From Prodigiosinella aquatilis (GTDB lineage: Bacteria > Pseudomonadota > Gammaproteobacteria > Enterobacterales > Enterobacteriaceae), in NCBI GenBank assembly GCA_030388725.1, contig CP128857.1:4340001-4404000 (forward strand): a DNA stretch of 64,000 nucleotides, written 5' to 3'. The notes beneath the pieces were generated by a model. The model was not told the DNA's origin and searched no databases. It was given only the letters and a program-made list of their open reading frames with translations. The translations under genes and the position numbers were made by a program. Of the stretch, positions 27,550-35,872 are shown piece by piece (the stretch's first letter is position 1; each line of letters opens with the position of its first letter).

Positions 27550-27838
27550 AAAATATTATTTCCACCGAAATAAGCGTATCGATCACGTTTTATAAACTAT
27601 GTCCGAAAGGGTATTAAAAAACAGCAAAATACTGGATCATATCAAATTCCATTTACTTTTAAGTCGGTATAATCATTTCCACACAAAAAAGAGATAGTTA
27701 TCTATTCTTAATAGGCGAATAAATGTTTTTTCCTTCTTTTTTAACGTGTTAATAATTAAAAAGAAATAAAGGATATATGCTGAATAGATATTATTTTCTT
27801 AATTTAATTTAATTAACTTAAGTAACTGGAGGAGTGCA

Positions 27839-29635
27839 TTGCAAACCTTTAATGCCGACTTGGCCATTATCGGGGCCGGGGGCGCTGGTTTACGAGCGGC
27901 AATTGCTGCCGCCGAAGCTAATCCCCAACTGAAGATTGCTCTGATCTCTAAAGTTTATCCCATGCGTAGTCATACTGTGGCTGCCGAAGGGGGATCAGCA
28001 GCTGTCACTCAGGATCACGATAGCTTTGATTTCCATTTTCACGATACCGTCGCAGGTGGTGACTGGTTGTGCGAACAGGATGTTGTCGACCAGTTCGTAC
28101 AAAGTTGTCCGCGTGAAATGACCCAACTGGAGCAATGGGGCTGTCCCTGGAGCCGCAAACCGGATGGTTCCGTCAACGTGCGCCGCTTTGGGGGAATGAA
28201 GATTGAGCGTACCTGGTTCGCCGCTGACAAAACCGGCTTCCATATGCTGCATACTCTGTTCCAGACATCCCTGAAATACCCGCAGATTCAGCGTTTTGAC
28301 GAACATTTCGTGCTGGATATTCTGGTAGATGACGGACAGGCCCGCGGGCTTGTCGCCATCAATATGATGGAAGGCACACTGGTTCAGATCCGCGCCAACG
28401 CCGTGGTTATGGCCACCGGTGGCGCAGGCCGTGTTTACCGTTATAACACCAACGGCGGTATCGTCACCGGTGACGGTATGGGCATGGCATTCCGTCACGG
28501 CGTTCCACTGCGTGATATGGAGTTCGTCCAGTACCATCCAACAGGTCTGCCAGGCTCCGGCATCCTGATGACCGAAGGCTGCCGTGGTGAAGGCGGTATC
28601 ATGGTCAACAAAGATGGCTACCGTTACCTACAGGATTACGGTATGGGGCCGGAAACGCCGCTGGGTGAGCCGAAAAATAAATACATGGAACTGGGCCCAC
28701 GTGACAAAGTGTCGCAGGCCTTCTGGCATGAATGGCGTGCCGGTCGCACCATTTCCACCCCGCTGGGTGATGTGGTCTACCTTGACCTGCGTCATCTGGG
28801 TGAAAAGAAATTGAAAGAGCGTCTGCCGTTCATCTGTGAACTGGCTCAGGCTTATGTCGGTGTCGACCCGGTGAAAGAACCCATTCCAATTCGCCCGACC
28901 GCACACTACACCATGGGTGGCATCGAAACAGACCAGCAGTGCGAAACCCGAATCAAAGGGTTGTTTGCCGCCGGTGAATGCTCCTCTGTCGGTCTGCATG
29001 GTGCCAACCGTCTGGGCTCCAACTCCCTGGCAGAACTCGTGGTCTTTGGTCGTATCGCTGGCGAACATGCCACCCAGCGCTCTCTGGAATCGGCCCCGGC
29101 CAACGCCAGTGCGTTGGATGCACAGGCTCGCGATGTAGAACAGCGTCTGCATACCCTGATGAAACAGGAAGGCACAGAGAGCTGGGCGAAGATCCGCGAC
29201 GAAATGGGTATATCGATGGAAGAAGGTTGCGGTATCTACCGTACTACCGAGTTAATGCAAAAAACGCTGGATAAGCTGGCTGAGCTGAAAGAACGCTTCA
29301 AACGCGTGAAGATTACCGACCATTCCAGCGTATTCAATACCGACCTGCTTTATACCATCGAACTGGGACACAGCCTGGACGTCGCTCAATGTATGGCGCA
29401 CTCCGCTATCAACCGTAAAGAATCCCGTGGTGCGCACCAGCGTCTGGATGAAGGCTGTACCGAACGTGATGATGTGAATTTCCTGAAACACACACTGGCG
29501 TTCTACAACCCGGAAGGCGCACCCCGACTGGAGTACAGTGATGTGAAGATCACCAAACTACCGCCGGCAAAACGTGTGTACGGGGGCGAGGCTGACGCTC
29601 AGGAAAAAAGTGATAAGGAGCAAGCGAATGGCTGA
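27839..29635 (+). CDS. frdA: Fumarate reductase flavoprotein subunit
   Basis: 598 residues. FrdA reduces fumarate to succinate during anaerobic respiration. It shows the FAD fold IIGAGGAGLRAAIAAAEA, the histidine for covalent FAD in YPMRSHTVAAEGGSAA, and active-site segments PTGLPGSGILMTEGCRGEGG and RPTAHYTMGGIETD. The start is TTG at 27839 behind GGAGGAG, giving MQTFNADLAIIGAG as in E. coli. It is first in frdABCD and its stop overlaps the frdB start by 8 bases, so translation is likely coupled. Confidence 0.98.
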   Translation: MQTFNADLAIIGAGGAGLRAAIAAAEANPQLKIALISKVYPMRSHTVAAEGGSAAVTQDHDSFDFHFHDTVAGGDWLCEQDVVDQFVQSCPREMTQLEQWGCPWSRKPDGSVNVRRFGGMKIERTWFAADKTGFHMLHTLFQTSLKYPQIQRFDEHFVLDILVDDGQARGLVAINMMEGTLVQIRANAVVMATGGAGRVYRYNTNGGIVTGDGMGMAFRHGVPLRDMEFVQYHPTGLPGSGILMTEGCRGEGGIMVNKDGYRYLQDYGMGPETPLGEPKNKYMELGPRDKVSQAFWHEWRAGRTISTPLGDVVYLDLRHLGEKKLKERLPFICELAQAYVGVDPVKEPIPIRPTAHYTMGGIETDQQCETRIKGLFAAGECSSVGLHGANRLGSNSLAELVVFGRIAGEHATQRSLESAPANASALDAQARDVEQRLHTLMKQEGTESWAKIRDEMGISMEEGCGIYRTTELMQKTLDKLAELKERFKRVKITDHSSVFNTDLLYTIELGHSLDVAQCMAHSAINRKESRGAHQRLDEGCTERDDVNFLKHTLAFYNPEGAPRLEYSDVKITKLPPAKRVYGGEADAQEKSDKEQANG

Positions 29636-30362
29636 GATGCAAACGCTAAAAATGGAAGTCATGCGCTATAACCCGGAGCAGGACAACGCGCCGCACGCTG
29701 AAATCTATGAAGTGCCCTATAACAAACAGACCTCTTTGCTGGATGCGCTGGGCTACATTAAAGACAACCTGGCACCGGACCTGTCTTATCGCTGGTCCTG
29801 CCGGATGGCGATTTGCGGCTCCTGCGGCATGATGGTCAACAACGTGCCAAAACTGGCCTGTAAAACCTTTCTGCGTGACTACCCCAACGGCGTGAAAGTG
29901 GAAGCACTGGGTAACTTCCCGATTGAACGCGACCTGGTGGTGGATATGACTCATTTTATTGAGAGTCTGGAAGCTATCAAACCGTACATCATCGGTAATG
30001 ACCGTAAACCGGAACAGGGGCCTAACAAGCAGACCCCGGCACAGATGGCCAAATACCATCAGTTCTCTGGCTGTATCAACTGTGGACTGTGCTATGCCGC
30101 CTGCCCACAGTTCGGCCTGAATCCCGAATTTATCGGTCCGGCCGCTATTACACTGGCACATCGCTACAACCTGGATAACCGTGATCACGGCAAAAAAGAA
30201 CGCATGCCGCAGTTGAACGGTGATAACGGGGTGTGGACCTGTACCTTTGTTGGTTACTGCTCGGAAGTGTGTCCGAAGCACGTTGATCCTGCTGCTGCCA
30301 TCCAACAGGGCAAGGTCGAAAGCGCTAAAGATTTCATGATTGCCATGCTGAAACCACAATAA
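29628..30362 (+). CDS. frdB: Fumarate reductase iron-sulfur subunit
   Basis: 244 residues. It passes electrons from menaquinol to FrdA through three clusters: [2Fe-2S] (CRMAICGSCGMM and a later Cys in KLACKTF), [4Fe-4S] (CINCGLCYAAC) and [3Fe-4S] (CTFVGYCSEVC). The start MAEMQTLKMEVMRYN at 29628 follows AAGGAG and overlaps the end of frdA. All cluster cysteines are present. It belongs to the frdABCD transcript. Confidence 0.98.
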   Translation: MAEMQTLKMEVMRYNPEQDNAPHAEIYEVPYNKQTSLLDALGYIKDNLAPDLSYRWSCRMAICGSCGMMVNNVPKLACKTFLRDYPNGVKVEALGNFPIERDLVVDMTHFIESLEAIKPYIIGNDRKPEQGPNKQTPAQMAKYHQFSGCINCGLCYAACPQFGLNPEFIGPAAITLAHRYNLDNRDHGKKERMPQLNGDNGVWTCTFVGYCSEVCPKHVDPAAAIQQGKVESAKDFMIAMLKPQ

Positions 30363-30378
30363 GGGAGGGAGGCAAATA

Positions 30379-30774
30379 ATGACAACCAAACGTAAAGCGT
30401 ATGTCCGTGATATGACGCCGACCTGGTGGAAAAAGCTGGGATTTTATCGCTTCTATATGTTGCGCGAAGGTACCGCTGTTCCCGCTGTCTGGTTCAGCAT
30501 TGTACTGCTGTATGGCGTATTTTCATTGAAAGCGGGTCCGGAAGGCTGGGCGCATTTTGTTGGATTTTTACAACACCCACTGGTCTTGCTCATCAATATT
30601 ATTGCCCTGCTGGCAGCGGTTCTCCATACCAAAACCTGGTTTGAACTGGCACCCAAAGCCAGCATTATCGTGATTAAAGATGAAAAAATGGGGCCTGAGC
30701 CAATCATTAAAGGGCTATGGGCAGTCACTGTGGTGGTAACGCTGGCCGTACTGGCTATCGCATTACTGTTCTGA
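30379..30774 (+). CDS. frdC: Fumarate reductase membrane anchor subunit C
   Basis: 131 residues with three membrane helices. FrdC and FrdD anchor FrdAB at the inner membrane and bind menaquinone. It begins MTTKRKAYVRDMTPTWWKKL, the conserved FrdC start, behind GGGAGGGAGG, 16 bp after frdB. Conserved HTKTWFELAPKA lies between helices two and three. Confidence 0.97.
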   Translation: MTTKRKAYVRDMTPTWWKKLGFYRFYMLREGTAVPAVWFSIVLLYGVFSLKAGPEGWAHFVGFLQHPLVLLINIIALLAAVLHTKTWFELAPKASIIVIKDEKMGPEPIIKGLWAVTVVVTLAVLAIALLF

Positions 30775-30788
30775 TCAGGAGGAATAAC

Positions 30789-31145
30789 GTGATTAACCAA
30801 ACACCAAAACGCTCCGATGAACCACCTTTCTGGGGCTTGTTCGGTGCCGGTGGCATGTGGAGTGCCTTCTTTGCACCGGTGATCATCCTGCTGGTCGGTA
30901 TCCTGTTGCCGTTGAGCATATTCCCGGATGCACTGGGTTATGAACGCATCGCTATGTTCAGTCAGAGCATTATCGGCCGTATTTTTCTGCTGCTGATGAT
31001 TGTTCTGCCATTGTGGTGTGGTCTGCACCGTATCCATCACGCCACGCATGACCTGAAAATCCACATCCCGGCCGGGAAATGGGTATTTTACGGTCTGGCC
31101 GCCATTTTGACGGTTGTGACAGTAATTGGTCTTGTAACGCTGTAA
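30789..31145 (+). CDS. frdD: Fumarate reductase membrane anchor subunit D
   Basis: 118 residues with three membrane helices. The start is GTG at 30789 (MINQTPKRSDEPPFWGLFG) behind CAGGAGG; the frame is open upstream inside frdC but that part is a shadow. PLWCGLHRIHHATHDLKIH carries the histidines near the quinone and is close to E. coli FrdD. It ends the frd operon and is followed by a hairpin. Confidence 0.97.
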   Translation: MINQTPKRSDEPPFWGLFGAGGMWSAFFAPVIILLVGILLPLSIFPDALGYERIAMFSQSIIGRIFLLLMIVLPLWCGLHRIHHATHDLKIHIPAGKWVFYGLAAILTVVTVIGLVTL

Positions 31146-31161
31146 GTGATTTTTCTCTGCA

Positions 31162-31183
31162 ACGGTCTGCATTCGCAGACCGT
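31162..31183 (+). terminator. Terminator hairpin after frdABCD
   Basis: ACGGTCTGC-attc-GCAGACCGT makes a perfect 9-bp stem followed by TTAAATT. It begins 16 bp after the frdD stop. Confidence 0.75.
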
Positions 31184-31199
31184 TTAAATTGCTGGCAAT

Positions 31200-31326
31200 C
31201 CATACTCGTCATTTTCAAGTCGCGATGGTGTTGGCCCGTGTTCGTTCACCCGAATCGCTTACCTGAATAAGTTCATCGAAACGCTCTCTTGCCGCCTTCC
31301 TGCATTTTGAAATCTATTAAGTCTCT
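31200..31326. repeat. ERIC element, diverged copy
   Basis: The core TTCACCCGAATCGCTTACCTG and the segment GCCGCCTTCCTGCA align with the ERIC copy at 27423-27549, and the overall length is again about 127 bp, but the ends have drifted (the outer inverted repeats no longer pair well). It flanks frdABCD on the opposite side. Sequence 31327-31537 beyond it is AT-rich with nothing recognised. Confidence 0.7.
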
Positions 31327-31537
31327 ATGGAATCGAAACGCTACGATTTTACCGTTAAAAAACTCATCTGGATTAATCATTCAGGCGATGCAGTAAGTGA
31401 TATTTTAATGAGACTTAGTAAAAGAATAGCTATAGCATCATTCTGAACTGCTTATTTTTTATTGAAAATGGTTTCATTTTAATCACTATTTAACTGAAAC
31501 CGAATCTCGGCATATAAAATAATAGGCTGGGTGATCA

Positions 31538-31897
31538 TTATCCCATTATTTTATGGCGGAACATAAAAAACACCGCGCCAAGCAAGCAAAATCCTGCCCA
31601 AATATAATCAGTGCGAAATGGCTCTTTCAAAATAATCATCGAGAAAGGAATAAATACCGCCAGGCTAATGACTTCCTGCACTATTTTAAGCTGTCCGGCC
31701 GAGGCCACTTGATAGCCAATACGATTGGCGGGTACCTGTAACAAATATTCAAACAGTGCAATGCCCCAACTGACCAATGCGGCGATGATCCAGGCTCGCC
31801 CGCTAAAGTAACGCAAATGCCCGTACCAGGCGAAGGTCATAAACACATTACTGAGCGTTAACATGAATACAGTGATAATCAATGGGGACATAGACAT
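31538..31897 (-). CDS. DMT-superfamily small membrane protein (DUF486)
   Basis: 119 residues with four hydrophobic helices, of the DUF486/DMT type: PLIITVFMLTLSNVFMTFAW, YHLRYF-like turn, ALFEYLLQVPANRIGYQVAS, QLKIVQEVISLAVFIPFSM and a last helix YIWAGFCLLGAVFFMF. The family resembles half-size drug/metabolite transporters but its substrate is unknown. The start at 31897 (MSMSPLII) follows AAAGGGA; the frame is open nine codons upstream. Confidence 0.85.
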   Translation of the reverse strand: MSMSPLIITVFMLTLSNVFMTFAWYGHLRYFSGRAWIIAALVSWGIALFEYLLQVPANRIGYQVASAGQLKIVQEVISLAVFIPFSMIILKEPFRTDYIWAGFCLLGAVFFMFRHKIMG

Positions 31898-32114
31898 ATT
31901 CCCTTTGCAAAAGATAATGCTCATTATTACGTTTCGCCAGAGAGAACACCATCAGATAACATGCCGTATTCATGTCTATTTGTATCAAACCTGTTTTGAT
32001 GTTATGCGGTTAAATAGTAACCATATTTTCCCCGCCGTCGCGCGAGGTAGTAATGGTGTAGCAGTTCGCTTAATATCAGCACGAGAAGTGATAGACATAA
32101 CAAGAGTGAACACC

Positions 32115-32618
32115 ATGACAACTGTAACTTCCGCCCCTCTTCAACTGCGTCCCATCACTGTGGGCGATAACGCTGCCATTGCCAGTGTGATACGTCGCGT
32201 TTCTGCCGAGTTTGAGCTAACAGCCGATAAGGGCTATACCGTTTCGGATCCTGATCTGGATGTTCTGTTCCAGGTATACAGTCGTTCGAAAAGTGCTTAC
32301 TGGCTGGTGGTATATGATGATGAAATCGTTGGCGGCGGCGGTATCGCACCATTATCCGGTGGGGACAAGGATATCTGCGAACTGCAGAAAATGTATTTTT
32401 TGCCGGTAGCGCGCGGAAAGGGAATGGCGAAACAGCTGGCATTGAAGGCGCTGGATTTTGCTCGCCGCCAAGGCTTTCAACGTTGTTATCTGGAAACGAC
32501 CTCACACCTGACCAACGCGATTTCTTTGTATGAAAAACTGGGATTCCAACATATTCCCTGTGCAATGGGGAACACCGGGCATACTGATTGTGAAGTGAGA
32601 ATGCTGAAGCAATTATGA
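32115..32618 (+). CDS. GNAT-family N-acetyltransferase
   Basis: 167 residues. The acetyl-CoA fold is clear: LQLRPITVGDNAAIASVIRR at the start, VVYDDEIVGGGGIAPL, the binding loop LPVARGKGMAKQLALKALD (R/Q-x-x-G-x-A type) and the last strand SLYEKLGFQHIPCAMGNTGH. The acceptor cannot be named. The start MTTVTSAPLQLR at 32115 is chosen because homology begins there; the frame is open upstream to 31863. It is convergent with rraB, and E. coli also has a GNAT gene near rraB-argI, though this sequence differs from that one. Confidence 0.85.
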   Translation: MTTVTSAPLQLRPITVGDNAAIASVIRRVSAEFELTADKGYTVSDPDLDVLFQVYSRSKSAYWLVVYDDEIVGGGGIAPLSGGDKDICELQKMYFLPVARGKGMAKQLALKALDFARRQGFQRCYLETTSHLTNAISLYEKLGFQHIPCAMGNTGHTDCEVRMLKQL

Positions 32619-32713
32619 TTGATATATAATTTTCGCTGATAATACTCAGCTAGCAGACCAGCGCTGCACCAATAAAAATGGTGCAGCGCCAGACAAAACG
32701 CTAACCAGCAAGA

Positions 32714-33136
32714 TTAATGGCGTTTACCATCATCATCCTCGTCGTAAAAATCCTCATCTTCATCACCTTCGTCTTCGTCATCCTCACCTTCGAAGTAAGT
32801 GCCCCAGCCATCGTAATTAATATGGTAACGTTCGGCCAAATCCAGTAACTGTTCCACTTGTTCGTCGATCAGTTCGGCTTTTAACGCCAGTTCACTGATC
32901 GCATCACAACACATCAGCATGACACCGTCTTCGACTTCCAGCTCTTCGGCATCGGTAACTTCATAACCTAATTTGAATACATCTACCGCTACTTTTTCCA
33001 GGTCTTCAAATTTCTCGGCTGAGAAATGGTGTTCGATGGTGTAGAGCGCATCAGGATCGCTGCCATCTTCCAGCAACTCCTCAATGATCAGGCGCGTCTC
33101 TTCACGTTGTTCTTCCAGCAATTCGCGGTTTGCCAT
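32714..33136 (-). CDS. rraB: RNase E inhibitor RraB
   Basis: 140 residues, acidic, with a C-terminal D/E-rich tail (about 115-137). It matches E. coli RraB (YjgD): MANRELLEEQREETRLIIEE, HHFSAEKFEDLEKVAVDVF and ERYHINYDGWGTYFEGED. RraB binds the C-terminal scaffold of RNase E and lowers degradosome activity. It is divergent from argI, the same pairing as in E. coli. Confidence 0.96.
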   Translation of the reverse strand: MANRELLEEQREETRLIIEELLEDGSDPDALYTIEHHFSAEKFEDLEKVAVDVFKLGYEVTDAEELEVEDGVMLMCCDAISELALKAELIDEQVEQLLDLAERYHINYDGWGTYFEGEDDEDEGDEDEDFYDEDDDGKRH

Positions 33137-33229
33137 GCCTCAGTCCTCGTTAAATCGGAGAAAATGTCGGGTTATTGTCCCACAGGCCCGCACCCGCCTC
33201 CACCAGAAAGTTTGACCCCACCACTTGAA

Positions 33230-33268
33230 ATTGAATAATTACACATATAAAGTGAATTTTAATTCAAC
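33230..33268. promoter_or_regulatory. Paired ARG boxes (ArgR operator) upstream of argI
   Basis: Two 18-base ARG boxes separated by 3 bp: ATTGAATAATTACACATA at 33230-33247 (15 of 18 to the consensus) and AGTGAATTTTAATTCAAC at 33251-33268 (palindromic TGAAT/ATTCA). Two boxes with this spacing are the standard ArgR hexamer target. Confidence 0.85.
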
Positions 33269-33300
33269 TACACATGTTGAGCCACATGGAGAAGAACATC

Positions 33301-34311
33301 ATGAACCCGTTTTACTTACGTCATTTTTTAAGATTAATGGATTTCACACCGACAGAAATCGAAAGCCTGCTGAATTTGTCAATGAAACTCAAAGCCGATA
33401 AAAAAAGCGGCACCGAGATCCGCCACCTGCAAGGTAAAAATATCGCACTCATCTTCGAAAAAGATTCGACCCGCACTCGCTGCTCTTTCGAAGTTGCTGC
33501 ATACGACCAGGGAGCACAGGTCACCTATCTGGGGTCAAGCGGTAGCCAAATCGGTCACAAAGAGTCAATGAAAGACACTGCACGGGTTCTGGGCCGGATG
33601 TATGACGGTATTCAGTATCGTGGCTACGGCCAGCATCTGGTGGAAACATTGGCGGAATTTTCCGGCGTGCCGGTATGGAACGGGTTGACCGATGAATTCC
33701 ATCCGACCCAGTTACTGGCAGATCTGCTGACAATGCGGGAACATTTGCCGGGCCAATCCTTGTCTGACATGAAGCTGGCCTACGTTGGGGATACTCGTAA
33801 CAACATGGGGAATACCATGCTGGAAGCGGCGGCACTCACTGGGTTGGATCTGCGTCTTATCGCACCAAAAACCTACTGGCCAGAAGCTGGACTAGTAGCC
33901 GAATGCCAGGCGGCGGCAGTCAAGACAGGGGGATCCATCACCCTGACAGAAGATGTTGCAACTGGGGTGAAGGATGTTGATTTTATTTATACCGACGTAT
34001 GGGTTTCCATGGGTGAACCGAAGGAGGTCTGGCAACAGCGCATCAACCTGCTGAGGCCCTATCAGGTCAATATGGCAATGATCACCGCCACCGGTAATCC
34101 GCAGGTGAAATTTCTGCACTGTTTACCAGCGTTCCACGACGATCAAACCACCATCGGCAAACAGATGGCCGCGCAGTATGGCTTGCATGGTGGAATGGAA
34201 GTCACGGAGGAATTATTTGAATCTGCACACAGTATTGTGTTTGATCAGGCGGAAAATCGCATGCATACCATCAAAGCAGTAATGGTCGCGACATTAAGTC
34301 AGCAGCTTTAG
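33301..34311 (+). CDS. argI: Ornithine carbamoyltransferase
   Basis: 336 residues. It makes citrulline from ornithine and carbamoyl phosphate in arginine synthesis. Motifs: carbamoyl-phosphate loop DSTRTRCSFE, HPTQLLADLLT, ornithine-binding DVWVSMGEP and HCLPAFHDD. The start MNPFYLRHFLRLMDFTPTE at 33301 matches the family; two in-frame ATGs at 33274 and 33289 are possible, with GGAG standing between them. ARG boxes overlap the promoter zone, so ArgR repression by arginine is expected. Confidence 0.97.
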   Translation: MNPFYLRHFLRLMDFTPTEIESLLNLSMKLKADKKSGTEIRHLQGKNIALIFEKDSTRTRCSFEVAAYDQGAQVTYLGSSGSQIGHKESMKDTARVLGRMYDGIQYRGYGQHLVETLAEFSGVPVWNGLTDEFHPTQLLADLLTMREHLPGQSLSDMKLAYVGDTRNNMGNTMLEAAALTGLDLRLIAPKTYWPEAGLVAECQAAAVKTGGSITLTEDVATGVKDVDFIYTDVWVSMGEPKEVWQQRINLLRPYQVNMAMITATGNPQVKFLHCLPAFHDDQTTIGKQMAAQYGLHGGMEVTEELFESAHSIVFDQAENRMHTIKAVMVATLSQQL

Positions 34312-34321
34312 ATGGTGCGTT

Positions 34322-34354
34322 GGCAAAAACAGCATTTACACTGCTGTTTTTGCC
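34322..34354. terminator. Bidirectional terminator between argI and the beta-glucosidase gene
   Basis: GGCAAAAACAGCA (34322-34334) pairs perfectly with TGCTGTTTTTGCC (34342-34354). The A-run on one side and T-run on the other give a U-tract in either direction. It lies between two convergent genes. Confidence 0.88.
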
Positions 34355-34361
34355 TTGTCAT

Positions 34362-35798
34362 TTACATGGTCTCACCATTAGAGGAGATAACTTTTTGATA
34401 CCAATAGAACGACTTCTTCGGTACCCGATTTAACTGCCCGGTACCATCGTCATGTTTATCGACATAGATAAACCCGTAACGTTTCGCCATCTCTCCCGTT
34501 GTAAATGACACCAGATCGATACATCCCCACGGGGTATATCCCATCAGTTCCACGCCATCAATAGAGACCGCTTTTTTCATTTCCTCAATATGGGCTCGTA
34601 AATAATCAATGCGGTAATCATCGTGGCAATAGCCTTTCTCGTCTGGCTTATCCACGGCACCCAGCCCGTTTTCCACAATGAAAAGCGGCACTTCATAACG
34701 TTCATAAAGTGTCACCAGCGCATAACGCAAACCGACCGGGTCAATTTGCCATCCCCAGTCACTGGCTTGCAGGTAGGGATTGGGTACTGAGTGCTCAGAA
34801 CTACCGTCCATGCTGGCGGTGGTGTCACTCTGCGCATCGTGCTTCACCACGTTGGACATGTAATAGCTGAAACCGATGTAATCCACCTTGCCCTCACGCA
34901 GAATCTGCTCATCCTCCGGTTCCATATGAATATGATAGCCTTTGAGCGCCCACTCCCGTTTGGCATAGCCAGGATAGTGACCACGCACATGTACATCCGA
35001 GAAATAGAAGCGGTCATGCATAGATTCCGTTGCCAGCATCACGTCTTCGGGATGACAGGAGTACGGGTAGTACGGCACGAAGGAACACATGCAGCCTACT
35101 TTCAACTCAGGATTGATTTCATGGGCTTTTTTCACCACCAGTGCGCTGGCGACAAATTGGTGATGTACCGCCTGATACATGGCTTCCTCCGGCTTTTCCT
35201 TCACCGGGAATGTTACCCCGGAACACATCCAGCCAAAGATCTCCGCCGATACGTTCTTCTGGTTGTTGATCTCATTGAACGTCATCCAATACTTCACTTT
35301 GTGCTTGTAACGTTCAATCACCGTAGTGGCAAAACGCACAAAACAATCCAGCGTTTTGCGACTCATCCAGCCGTCATATGCGTTCGCCAGGTGCAGCGGC
35401 ATCTCGAAATGGCTGAGGGTCATCACTGGCTCAATCTGATATTTCAGTAGTTCATCGATCAGATCGTCATAAAACTGCAGCCCGGCTTCGCAAGGCTCGC
35501 TGTCATCACCATTAGGGAAAATACGCGTCCAGGCAATGCTGGTGCGAAAGCATTTAAATCCCATCTCGGCGAACAACCGGATATCGTCTTTGTAACGATG
35601 ATAAAAATCGATCGCTTCATGGTTTGGATAATTTTCCCCTGGCACCACGCCATCCGTGATACGACGGAGCTTGCCATGCGCCCCTGCCGTCAACACATCC
35701 ACCACACTGACGCCCTTGCCCCCTTCATCCCAGCCACCTTCCAACTGGTGAGCCGCCACTGCGCCACCCCATAAAAAACCTTCCGGTAATTGGCTCAT
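34362..35798 (-). CDS. 6-phospho-beta-glucosidase (GH1)
   Basis: 478 residues, glycoside hydrolase family 1. It cleaves phosphorylated aryl- or cello-type beta-glucosides after PTS uptake. The acid/base glutamate is in WMTFNEINNQ and the nucleophile in FIVENGLGAVD; N-terminal PEGFLWGGAVAAHQLEGGW is typical. The start MSQLPEGFLWGG at 35798 follows GAGGAGGTGG; the frame extends 20 codons up. AscB, BglA and ArbB are all close; AscB is favoured by the AscF-like partner and operators. It follows the PTS gene by 74 bp. Confidence 0.92.
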   Translation of the reverse strand: MSQLPEGFLWGGAVAAHQLEGGWDEGGKGVSVVDVLTAGAHGKLRRITDGVVPGENYPNHEAIDFYHRYKDDIRLFAEMGFKCFRTSIAWTRIFPNGDDSEPCEAGLQFYDDLIDELLKYQIEPVMTLSHFEMPLHLANAYDGWMSRKTLDCFVRFATTVIERYKHKVKYWMTFNEINNQKNVSAEIFGWMCSGVTFPVKEKPEEAMYQAVHHQFVASALVVKKAHEINPELKVGCMCSFVPYYPYSCHPEDVMLATESMHDRFYFSDVHVRGHYPGYAKREWALKGYHIHMEPEDEQILREGKVDYIGFSYYMSNVVKHDAQSDTTASMDGSSEHSVPNPYLQASDWGWQIDPVGLRYALVTLYERYEVPLFIVENGLGAVDKPDEKGYCHDDYRIDYLRAHIEEMKKAVSIDGVELMGYTPWGCIDLVSFTTGEMAKRYGFIYVDKHDDGTGQLNRVPKKSFYWYQKVISSNGETM

Positions 35799-35872
35799 TT
35801 TCTCCACCTCTTCGTCCAAATCTCCGCCATACGGAAATGACGGCGATACACGACACACAACAAAACGTTATT

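Noticed and set aside
27630..27650. Possible FNR site (TGGATCATATCAA) upstream of frdA
   Set aside because: The halves are spaced by three bases instead of four and the first half has a mismatch.
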